Origin: Lampris incognitus
Taxonomy: Eukaryota; Chordata; Actinopteri; Lampriformes; Lampridae
Length of the DNA: 64,000 bases
Direction: 5' to 3'
NCBI RefSeq assembly: GCF_029633865.1
Contig: NC_079216.1
Span: forward strand, 18,541,315 to 18,605,314
The notes beneath the pieces were generated by a model that was given only the letters and a program-made list of their open reading frames with translations, was not told the DNA's origin and did not search any database. A program made the position numbers and the translations under genes. The stretch's first letter is position 1; each line of letters opens with the position of its first letter. Shown here piece after piece: positions 34,001 through 45,670 of this stretch.

Positions 34001-37000
34001 GTGAAAGGTAGTTATATATTTTAAAGAATGAATATGAATTAAATGGTATCAACAAAGCGCTAAAAATGGCACCATCTGGACCACGCTTATCAAATTGTTG
34101 CATGTTTCTTGGGTCCAGGGACTGTTTCGGTAGTGGAGTTTAAGAGGAGCACAGTGATGCAGAAGCTTGCTGGCTGGATGCCCACAGCTATCCGTGGGGA
34201 GCAGAGCTCTGGGGACCTGGCCCTCAGTCTGGCTGTCAAGGAGCTGGAGGAGGACTCCTTCATCTTCGCCCTGTGCCAGGATCACAAACTACGCATGTGG
34301 TCCTTCAGGGTTGGTACCATACCTGTGACATTAATGAGTTCTGCTGGTTAACTCTTGTGCTATCAGCAGTAAGGTCATTAAATCATGCTTAACTACATTT
34401 TAAGTAGTGTGTATTATAGTTTTCTAGAGGGAATTTTACCTTTGGTTTCATCTCGTGATTGTTTTTGCTTTACTACTTATTACTATTTCATGTTATTTTG
34501 CTTTGGACATTCTCAAAAGTTAACAAAGTGCTGCTTTTGTTTTGCAACTATTGTTTGTCTTGATGCTTTCTTGGCCAGTTCTTTCTTTAAAAAAAGGATT
34601 TAATTTCAGTGAGACAACCTAAAAAGAACATTTCTTAACTAGAATGAAGAGTTTGGCTTTCAGGCGGCATAAATTGGTTACAACTCTACACCAAATGTGC
34701 TCTTGGCATTAAAGAGCTTCAATATAACCATTAGAACCAACACCACTGGTGCCACTATCTGTTCAAAATATAATGTTTAAACATCAGTACAAATCAGTGA
34801 AGTCTTTTCAAATACTGTCAAAACACATTCATACATACATACATTCAGAACATTACTCTGACATCTTTATTATGCATCTTAAGTGTGAATTTATGCCTCT
34901 AATTTCCATTGCTTGCCTGTTGACTCAGTGTTGAGACACTTTGGATATTTGTTCTGTAAAGCATTGCAAAGATTATCCAACATCTGTCCCTCTCTCCCAC
35001 CCCTAGGATCAGGCCTGTTTGATGGAGGCTGATATGCTGGAGTACATGCCAGCCTGTAAAGGGGTGAAGCGAATGGCAGGTCAGGCCCACAGGCTGCGAC
35101 TAGCTTTCTCCTCCACCACAGGCCTGTGTCTGGCTGTCTATCTAGCTGTGCCCCAGAGAGGACAGTTCACGGTGCTGCAGCTGGTCGCCACAGACAACAA
35201 TCGCTACAGTTTGGACCACATCTCCTCCCTCTTCTCCACGCAGGTAATAAGGCCTTTATTGTAAATCAGAAGGCCTCCAAAAGCAGTTATGGACACCAGT
35301 TCCCCAACCTCTCTGCACTGTTTGATCTGCTGAACATAAAAAAAAAAACTTCAGAATCTGCCAGATTTTGGCTGCTGGGTCTGTTTAAATTTAGGCTCTG
35401 GCCACCCAACTAGCCACTTCGATATTTTACCTAGTGGTAAAATGATTTTTCGGACTCCGCGTCTGCTAAAATATTTAAAAGTGTCTGTCTTGTAAAGTGT
35501 CAGTTGTGAAGCCTTCCAAACATCTATGGCCAGTGAATGAAAACATTGCTTTGATATCACTGTTGACTTTAAATTAGCAAGAAATTGAATATATAGGACT
35601 TGAAGTTTGATTAAATTTTAGTTTCAGTTTTTATCATGCATTAGATTGCAGTAGGTTATCTTGTGTAAGGTTAGCTGTGCCTGTTCTGAACTAAGTTATT
35701 TTTAAAGCGTGCTCATCTGAAGATATTGAGCTGTTTTCTGTTGATTTACCTACAAGCTATCATAAAGTCTTGGATAAAATAACAGGGTAATTGAGTTTCT
35801 ACATCCAAAGTCCAGAATGCGACAAAGAAAGTAGAATTGTCCTTTTTTTTAAATGGGTCAACAGCCTGTGTGTTTGTTGATGGGAAATGTTTGTCTTGAC
35901 TGTGTGGCCATTTATCTTTGTGCAGGAGTCATTGGTGGACTTTGTCCTGACCTCCACTGACATTTGGGGGCTCTGGGTGGATGACTCCAACACCACTGTG
36001 GTCAAATACATCAACTTTGAACAGTGAGTAGGATGGTCACATAGAGAATGAATCAAAATATGAGTTGACGTGGATGTTGACTGTGTAGGGGATTACAGGG
36101 CAATGGTATCATTATATTTTTTAAGCTCTCAAGCACAAGTTGTAAGGGACATCACATTAATCATTTCACATAATCACATCCTGTTAACAGTCATCTTTTT
36201 TGTTTGATTTGAATCACCCTGATAAAACCCGCCTTTATGTTACTTCAATCAAGTTAAAACGAACACAATGACTTATATTTGCTTACACAGTTCAACCTAA
36301 GCATGTGTGATGTGAAATCTGACTTTGATAGTTTGATGGAGTGTATAATCCATTCTCTGTGTTTATCAGCAACACAGCCGGCCAGTGGAACCAGGTGTTT
36401 GTTCAGCCCCCACCAGAAGAAGAGATCCACATAGGAGTAGACCAAGACCCCAGGGTAAGATTAGCCTAGTACTGCCACAACACTGATAATCACTAATGGT
36501 TGCAGGGTGGTATGATTAAGTAGAAAGGCTGTCCCCCAACACAAGGCCCAGATCAAATACACTGGTCAGCAAACATCAGTCCTGCAGGTTCTTATTAATC
36601 CAAAACACTGAATTTGTATCAGTTTCAGGGCTATGTGTTTTCCATCAGACACAGCCCTCTCACCTTTGATTGTGATAGGGCAAGAGAAAAGAGACGTCCT
36701 TCTTTTGGAGATGAAAAATAAAGTGTCAGAATTTTGAATCCTCCTTCTTTTGGAGATTAAAAAAAGTGAAATAAAGTGTCAGTATCACAAAGAATCATGC
36801 CAACCAAATTATTGCAGTTTTTAAATGCATTATCTTAGTTTAGTAAGTAAGAGTTCATTTATATAGCACCTTTTTGAAACAAAGTTACCATGTGCTGCAC
36901 AAGATACAGATACAGAAAAAATAAACAACATACAGAGTTATGTACAGAAAAGTATAAATTACTGCCCCAATACAGGGAAGGCAAGTCGGTAGAGATGGGT

Positions 37001-40000
37001 TTTGAGAAGTTTTTTTTTTTAAAGCTATTTACAGACTCAGCTGATATCTAACAGAGGGGAGGAGACTGTTCGGGGGGGGGGCTTACGGCAAAAGCACAGA
37101 CACCATTGGTCTGACAGAGGGAACGGGGTATGGATGAGACCGTAGTCGGAAGGTCTGAGTGGCCTAGAGGTGGAGTAAGGATGCAAAAGTTCAGAAATGT
37201 ATTAAGGGGCAAGACCACGTAGGGCCTTATATGTGATAAGCAGTAAGTTGAAGTCTATTCTATAATTTACTGGGAGCCAATGAAGGGATGTGAGGATTGG
37301 TGTGATGTGGGATCTAAGATTGGTATTGGCTAGCAGTGTGGCTGCAACATTTTGCACAAGTGGCAGGTGGGATAGGGCTGCTTGGCTAAGACAGGAGAAA
37401 AGAACATTACAGTAGTCAAGGTATGAAAAATTAGGTTATGGATTAGTAATTCAAGATCTCTGGTTGATAGCATTGATTTGAATTTTGGGATGTCCCAAAG
37501 TTGAAAAAAGCAGATTTGCACAAGCTTGTTTATGTGTAGGTCAAAATTCAGATTTTGGTCAAAGAGTACACCCAGATTTCTTGAGGAGAGTTTGTAACAT
37601 TAGAGGCCAGATGGCCAATACAAGGTTTAATTTCTGAGATAAACTTACTAGGACCAATAAAGAGAACCTCAGTTTTGTCTGAATTAAGCTGAAGGAAACC
37701 GAGTGACATCCATTCCTTAATAGCAGCCAGGCAGTCATGAAGGGTACCAATATTACCCATATAATTTGGCTTAACTTGTAAATACAGCTGCATGTCATCA
37801 GCATAGCAGTGGTGAGAGATGAAATTGAACTGCAAACCAGATTGCCTCGAGGTAACATGTAGATTGAGAAAAGGATAGTACCAAGAATTGAACCCTGTGG
37901 AACTCCACAGAGTTATAGGGGCAGTTGAGGACACAAAGTTGTCTATGGCAACCTGAAACTTCCTGTTAGACAAATAGAATGAGAGCCAACTGAGAGCAGA
38001 GCCCAAGATACCAACCCACTTATTTAAACGTTCAATCAAGATGGAGTGATCAATAGTATGAAAAGCAGCAGTTAAGGCAAGCAGGACCAGGGTAGAATGT
38101 TTCTCATTGTCAGCTCCCATGAGGATGTCATTTGTCATTCTTAGTAGTGCTGTTTCTGTACAATGTTGGTGGCGAAAGCTGGATTGGAATTTATTGAAAA
38201 TATTGTGTCCTTCAATGACCAAGGAGCTGCTGTGCAATGTTTTTTTTAATTTTTTTTAATAATTTTGGAGAGGAATTATAGTTCTCAAATAGGTCTGTAG
38301 TTATTTGGTAGGGTTGGATCAAGGGCAGGTTTTTTTTTTAAATAGGTTGGACACTCGCCATCTTAAAACCATCAGGGACATGGTCCACGGTGGTGTAGCG
38401 GTCTAAGCATCAGCTTTGTGTCGATGCAGTTGCCCACTGGGGACCGGGATTTGCGCCTCGGTCTCGTCAGATCCGACTATGGCTGGACTCGATGAAGCAA
38501 CAATAATTGGCAACGCTGTCTTCGGGAGGGGGGCGGAGTCGGCTTGTGTTCGTCACATGAATGCATCTGTGTGTGTGTCGGAAAAAGCAGTGGTTCGGCC
38601 TGGAGTCGCCTTGTCACGAAAGTGGCGAGGTGTCTCCTTCGAGACTGCCGGCCGGAGAGATGCAGTTGGCGAATGCATGCAGTACGAGGGTGGGTGTTTG
38701 AGTTAAAATAGGGATCGATTGGCCACTAAATTGGGAGAAAAAGGGAAAAATCAGAAATAAATTTTGGAAAAGAAAAAAGAAAAAAAAACATCAGGGACTT
38801 AGCCAGAGGTAAGGGAAAGATTAATAATGGAGAGCAGGTTAGGGCCCAGGGTAGGCAGGACCTCTATAAGGAATTTGGGGTGGATTACAAATGACAAGAG
38901 GACAGGCGCATATGAGGTAGTGTCAATGAGATAGTGATTGGGGAGAAATAAGACAAGAGAATAGTACAGTAAACTGATGAATCAGATTAAATATTAACAA
39001 TGTTAAAATTAGAGCATTTGTTATTGATTTTGTCGACAAAGGAAGAAAAAATATTTCAGTCTACTCGGGAGGAGGCAGATACAGCAGGATGGACAGGGTT
39101 TACAAGGCGGTCAATGGCTTTAAACAGGAACCTCGGATTGTGTTTATTGACCCTAATTAGGCCTGCAAAGTATCCAACTCTCGCCTCTTTGATGTTTTAG
39201 TTGAGCATGGACAACACTTCTTTCAGATGAAGGAGATGCGCCCTGAGTGGATTTCTTCCACCTACACTCCACTCTTCTGACTTCCCTTTTCAGATGATTA
39301 ATGTTGTCGTTAATCCAGGGGCAAGAGTTAGTTGACGAAAACGACCTGGTAGTGTAGGGAGCTGTGGTATCTAGTGCAGAAGTACACTGAACATTGAACC
39401 TGGTTACAAGATTATTAACACTGGCAGAGTCAGGTGGGGGTGTATAGGAATCAGTGAAATGGGATGGAAAAAGTAGCTGCAGAGTTGGCACTGAAGAAGC
39501 AAGAGTGTACTGTGCGCTTCTGCGGTTGAGCAGAAGACTGAAGCATAGTGTCAAAAACAGCGCATTCGTGGTCAGAGACAAAGTCAAACATGGAAAGAGT
39601 TCAAGGTCAGAGCGAGGGTAAAAACAAGGTCAAGAGTGTGACCATGGTTATGTGTAGAGCCAGACACATGTTGAACAAGGTTAAAAGAGTTGATCCTGTC
39701 CAGGGTGTCTCCTCGCCTTCCGCCCAGTGACTGCTGGGATAGGTTCCAGCATCCCCATGACCCTGACAGCAGGATATGCAGTTTAGATAATGGATGGATG
39801 GATGGTTGCAAGAGAATCTGAGAGGTTGTCAATGTGCACATTAAAATCGTTAGTCATAATAACTATCATATTTTAGAACAACCAAAGTTAACAGTTCAGA
39901 GAGTTCATTTAAAAATGAATTGTTAGGTTTGGTTGGTCAGTAGACAAATGAGCAACATACTGGGATTTCACATATCAGTTTTAAAAGAAAGTTATTCAAA

Positions 40001-43000
40001 GCTATTGAAAGTACCCCATGTAATCTGATTACAAATAAAATTATTCTTAAAAACAGCTGCAATACCCCCACCATGACTAGCGAGCCCAGGGAAATTTTAG
40101 GGTCTGGTAATTGGGAGGACAGAACTCTATTAAAGGGCAGCAGTCCTTGGTTTTAAGCCAGGTCTCAGTTAAAAGTAAGAAATCCAGATTGTGAGATAAA
40201 ATGAGATTGTTAAAGATAAAATTATTGTTTAACAGAGATCTTCTGTTACACAACACAAACACTGGGAGTGAAAGGCTTGACTGAGAGTGAACTCTTGATA
40301 GAGATATATGAGAAAGGTTGTTTATATTAAGAGCAGACTGACATTGTTTGACACGTTTTGGTGGTCTGTTGTTAATTATGACAGAGATAGGATGGACTGG
40401 AAGAGGACCAGGCTCAGCCAGAGAAATAGAGGGCTGTATCCTGCTAGAGGGAGAGCTAGATGGACACATGATAGATATAGTTTCACAAATGATCTGCATG
40501 CAGCTAAACATCAGGCTGAAAAAGCTACACAGTGGATGAGGTTTTATCTCAGTTGCTTAACCCCCTCATCGTTTGGGTGAATACTGTTTTTTTTGTAAAA
40601 GTCCCTCCTATGCCAATAATGTGCAGCTGTATTTGATGGAGCTGATTTACCTGCTTTATGTCAGAATGATGTAATATGGGGTTGAAAAAACTATGAGAAG
40701 ATTCCTCAAATCGTCTTGATGCATGCAAGTGACATCATCAGTTTGGAGACTGAAGAGGTGACTTAGTTGAGTGATGAAACGTATCTGTTCATAAATGTTG
40801 TATCCAGATGAACTGATTCAACCTTCTTTGATTCCTCAAATCATTGCGACAAATAATTGTGATTGATTTTAATACATTATCTAGCAGAATAATCTGTGTT
40901 ATGATGTTACTCATGATGGTGATTGTTTGGTCTGTTTTACCAGGAGACCTACCTGGAAGTGCTCTTCTCCCCTCTACGTTTCACCGCATTTGCAATAGTC
41001 AAGGCTCTGCAGGTAAGAGCACCTGTCTCTTTGCTCTCTGTCCTGTTGCTAAGGTTGATGAACGGTGGTACTATTCTTATCACTTGTCATTCACAATCCT
41101 TCCCCGTTGTGTACTGCATCTGCAATCTCCTTCTCCCATCTACCTGCTGCTGTTGGTAATTGTAGCAGCAGGTAAAGTTTGCCATTTTGTGGTTGCCTCT
41201 ATGTTTCATCCCAATCGAAATTTTCAAAAGGTAATCTGGCATTCAAACAAAACGTAAATGTGTGCAATTATGTGACAGTGTAATTGATCTTAGGTAGGAA
41301 TACCCCCTGCTATATCTACCTTATGGCTCTCAAGTGTTGGACCAGGCTAATGTGTGCTCGTATATTGCAGATCTACAGAAGAGGCACAGAGAAAGTTGTT
41401 GACTTACCCTGGGAAACCCTGAAGAAGGAGGTGACGCTAGCAGTAGAAAACGAGGTAAACTAGTGAAGTTTAGGAACCACTTGCTGGAATGAAAGCATAA
41501 AGGCTCTCATTCAACATCAGAAATGTCAAATTGGCGGGGCGTCCAGGTAGCGTAGCGGTCTATTCCGTTGCCTACCAACACGGGGATCGCTGGTTCGAAT
41601 CCCCTTGTTATTTCCGGCTTGGTCGGTCATCCTTACAGACACAGTTGGCCGTGTATGCAAGTGGGAAGCCGGGAGTGGGTGTGTGTCCTTGTCGCTGCAC
41701 TAGCGCCTCCTCTGGTGGGTCAGGGTGCATGTTCAGGGGGAACTTGGGGATAGCGTGATCCTCCCATGCACTACATCCCCCTGGCAAAACTCCTCACTGT
41801 CAGGTGAAAAGAAGCGGCTGGCGACTCCACATGTATCGGAGGAGGCATGTGGTAGTCTGCAGCCCTCCCCAGATCGGCAGAAGGGGTGGAGCAGAGACTG
41901 GGATGGCTTGGAAGAGTGGGGTAATTGGACGGGTACAATTGGGGGGGATCCAAAAAAAATTAAAAAAATGTCAAATTGGCATGCTCTGACTCAAGGAGAA
42001 TTAGATGCATCAGTGGTTATAACTTCAGAATTTTAAAATTTGAACTGAATATTGTTAACCATAAAGTGATACATGCTTTTTAAAAGTATCAGATGTTTTA
42101 TTTATTGGTTAACATTTTAAGAATTTCCGCGAATATGCATAAAAGTTCAAATACAAATTGGATTAATAGTTTGAATTTTGCAATAGCTTGGTTGCAATTT
42201 GGTTTTCTAATTTACATTAAAATTTATACTACGGTAAGTTACACCATGATTCCTTGTATGGTGCATCTCTGTTTGAAAGAAACTCACCTTCTCTTGTCTT
42301 GACACATAACTACGCTACACACGGGGAGCTTCATCTTCCCTGTCAGTATCTTTTCCTCCTCAGGTTATGAGAATGTTGGTAACCATCTCTATAGATCTCC
42401 CACTGTCTTCATCTCTCTTTCCATCTCTTCCCTCCAGCTGCAGAGCAGTGTGACCGAGTTTGAGTTCTCTCAGGAGGAGTACCGGCAGCTGCAGGTGGAA
42501 TTCTGGTCTAAATTTTACGCCTGTTGCCTGCAGTACCAAGAGGCCCTGGCCATGCCACTAGGCCTGACAGTCAACCCACACACCACCATGGTTTGCCTGC
42601 TCAAGAAGGTAGAGAGCGCTGCCAGCAATAAACACCTTGACAGTGTAGTTAAGTCACAGATTATTTATCATGGTCCGACATGGGTCCAGAGTGTCGAAAA
42701 ATTTACACAATATTACTGTAATGCAAATATTATTTGTGTAATTCCCATACAGAAAAGAAGTTTGGGAGTTCCACAAAATCTCTGGGAAGTAGTTTGATTT
42801 AAATACTTTTGTTCAGTCCCATACACGTTTGACTTTACAAATGGGATGTAATTCCTTCCGTCATTTCAAGTATTGAATAGACAGAGAAACACAAAATTGG
42901 TAAATATGAATTTTTTTTTTTTATTGTTTTGATGAAACATTTTTGAACAATATGGACCAGCTGCTATCAGAAAACTTCTGATTAAACACTGGCCAGTATG

Positions 43001-44503
43001 TTAAAGTTCAGTCAAGAAATTAAGATCCAGAAGAATATTGCCACCCTGTGGACCCACCACCTGTGGGGATGAGCATTGGGGTAGGGTGCAATGCAGGCCG
43101 GATGGCAGGCAAAGGCAGGGACCGGGGCCTACCGACTTCCGGCATCACAGACTGGTCCAGCAGGACCACCTGGGAGGAGACCCCGGGGTAGACCCAGAAC
43201 TCGCTGAAGGGACTACATGTCCAGTCTGGCCTGGGAACACCTTGGGATCCCCCAGGATGAGCTGGAGGGCTTTGCTGGGGAGAAGGACGTCTAGAGTGCC
43301 CTACTTAGCTTGCTGCCACCACGACCTGACCCCGGAGAAGAGGCTGATGATGAGAGAGAGAGAAGAATATTGCATTCAAAAATGGAAAATATTTTGGAAA
43401 GTTGTGTGTAGGCAGTTATCTTTTGGCAGAATCTATTTCTAACCGAGTATTTTTACTGAGTAACAAATGACCTAAAAGAGGGGTTAATTTTAAGGAACAT
43501 TTGTAGTTGTTCATAGCGCCCCTTATTTTTGAGGTCATCCCTCAAGAGATGAGGTCGTCAAACACAAAACTGAGCCAAATTACCACAGTGAGAGCTTCAT
43601 AACTTTATTTACAGATGTAAACGGTGTTTTTGAGTGTTTTGTAATGGAACCAAGAAACAAAAGTAAAGGTCAATACATGATATATATGAAAACAAGTGTA
43701 CAACCACAAACACCAGCTGAATGACTGGAACATAAGGCTCAATGTTTTGAGAAACAGTCTCAGTTCACAAACAGCGCTGATCACAAAGTTGCTTTCACAA
43801 GTAGAACACCAACCCCCTCATGACCTCTGTCCAAAATGACTCTCCCCTATCATTCCCAGGGCTTTGTGTCCTACCTGCTCCCCTGTTTCGCTGTGGACCA
43901 CCTGTACCTCTCCTATGACGACTACCTTTTCTCAGAGGATGAAACGCCAATAGCTGAAGGTAGGAAGGTGTCTTTTCCAACCCTGTTACAATGCAGTGTG
44001 GGAGCTTCCCAAACCTTTTCCTGGGACTGGCTCCTAACAGAGGTTTCTTGGGTTAATTCGGATCTGGGAAAGATTGCTTTCTACTGTTGTGGTCCCTCTA
44101 CATGAAATGATTTGCAAAATATTCCCAAAATGTAATGGGGAACTTTAGAATGGTTTTAAACTGCAGTCTCTCTGAATGTTTTAGATATATAAAAATGAAT
44201 GTTTTATATATGTAATTACTTGAATCACTGGATTATTTTGCTCCTTGTTTGTTGAGCACTTTCCCTATCGTTGAAGGTTTCATTTAATGAAGTTATGTGT
44301 ATATAACTTTGTTAAAAGAAACACTCAATGGTAGGGAAAGTGCTCAACAAATAAGGAGCAAAATAATCCAGTTAGTCAAGTAAATTCTCTATGAGACAGT
44401 ACAAGCCTGTTTCATGCTATAAGCAATCGTCAGCTGATGATTGCTTATAGCATGAAACAGGCTTGTACTGTCTCAGAGAATTTACTTGACTAACTGGGTT
44501 TTA

Positions 44504-44595
<92 letters not shown>

Positions 44596-45609
44596 AATGT
44601 CATTTTTAATTTTTCATTGCATCTCGGCTGCAATGTAAATGAGCGTTATCCCTCAATGTACTTGCCAACAATTTTATAAAGGTATGATGATGATGATGAT
44701 TTTCCAGTCTTAACAGTCACTTTTGGACAGTTATGCTGTTCTAAATATTTACAAACCTTGAGGTTTATTTGTAAAGTGTGTGTGTGCATGTGTGTGTTTG
44801 TGTGTGTGCTTGTTGTTTTTTATCTTCCCCTTCATCGTCATTATCGTTATTACCTTCAGACCCCGAGGTTGGCCGGGATATTCTGCAGCTGGTTCAGTGT
44901 CTGCGGCTGGTAAGCGACGCCGTGTCGGGAGACATGGCCTATGAGATGGAGAAGGCACTGGAACATCTTCAGTCACCAGAGAGGGCTGCAGAGCTGGTCC
45001 TGGAGAACATGCTGGCTAATGACACGTTAGTACACTCAGTTTGACATGCCCTCTGACCAACAGGATTTCTGTCGGGGGGGTGGGGAGGGGGGTTGCAGTC
45101 AAATGACCTCGGTTTTAAACCTTTCGTAATATGTTTGTGTGTCTGTAAGTCTCCTTTCAGTTCATTATGTTTATATCAATGGAAGTGATGATTGCGTATG
45201 AGGTTCCAACACACTGGAAAGGTCTGGAAGGTTTGGATATGCTTTGATTATGCCTGGAAAAGTACTGAAGTAGTATTTTGATTTTCACTGTTTTAGATGC
45301 TAGTGACATTTTATGTAATTACACACTCACTAGCTAACATGTTAAATTAATTGTACCCAGGGGTAATTTCACAGATGTAGAGGGTCTTAGTCTTTTAAGA
45401 TAAGATAACCTTTATTCATCCCCAAAGGGAAATTCAGGTGTAGATGACAGCAAAGAGGGTAAAAAAAGACGTCAACAGGGTAGAGTAACAGAGGTAGATA
45501 GATAGTAGAGGTCAGTCACCTCGGGATCAGAACAGTACTAAACCTAACATTAATACTTACAATACTAAACAACATCATAGACATGAGATCAGCATCTACA
45601 CATATATTC

Positions 45610-45670
<61 letters not shown>

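Larger units (their letters stand above)
36838..40560 (-). mobile_element. L2/CR1-group LINE, decayed, in nup160 intron 8
   Basis: On the minus strand the element has an endonuclease-domain start at 40511-40077 ([13 protein letters not shown]) and an RT block at 38237-37548. A C-terminal block near 37330-37190 reads [17 protein letters not shown]. The 3' end, near 36838, has the 'gagttcatttatatagcacc' pattern in + orientation. A SINE (38380-38788) and a SINE family 1 fragment (39697-39800) interrupt it. Confidence 0.8.
44374..44491. repeat. hairpin 2: 53-55-nt inverted repeat centred on CAGCTG
   Basis: Arms 44374-44428 and 44439-44491 are the same except for a 2-nt indel. The centre is GTCAGCTGAT. 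The left arm starts inside the right arm of hairpin 1, so three copies alternate in orientation. Each arm includes GAAACAGGCTTGTACTG (on opposite strands), the 3' part of a hammerhead. Confidence 0.88.

Noticed and set aside
38416..38706. A 96-codon + strand protein
   Set aside because: Lies wholly inside SINE family 3 and has no family resemblance.
40745..40815. Another hammerhead ribozyme (CTGAAGA ... GAAAC)
   Set aside because: The core words fit CUGANGA and GAAA, but stem I and stem III do not pair and stem II needs a bulge. It looks like coincidence in a dispersed repeat.
43038..43442. A 134-codon + strand protein
   Set aside because: Coincides with a dispersed repeat resembling a LINE 3' end; no conserved domain recognised.
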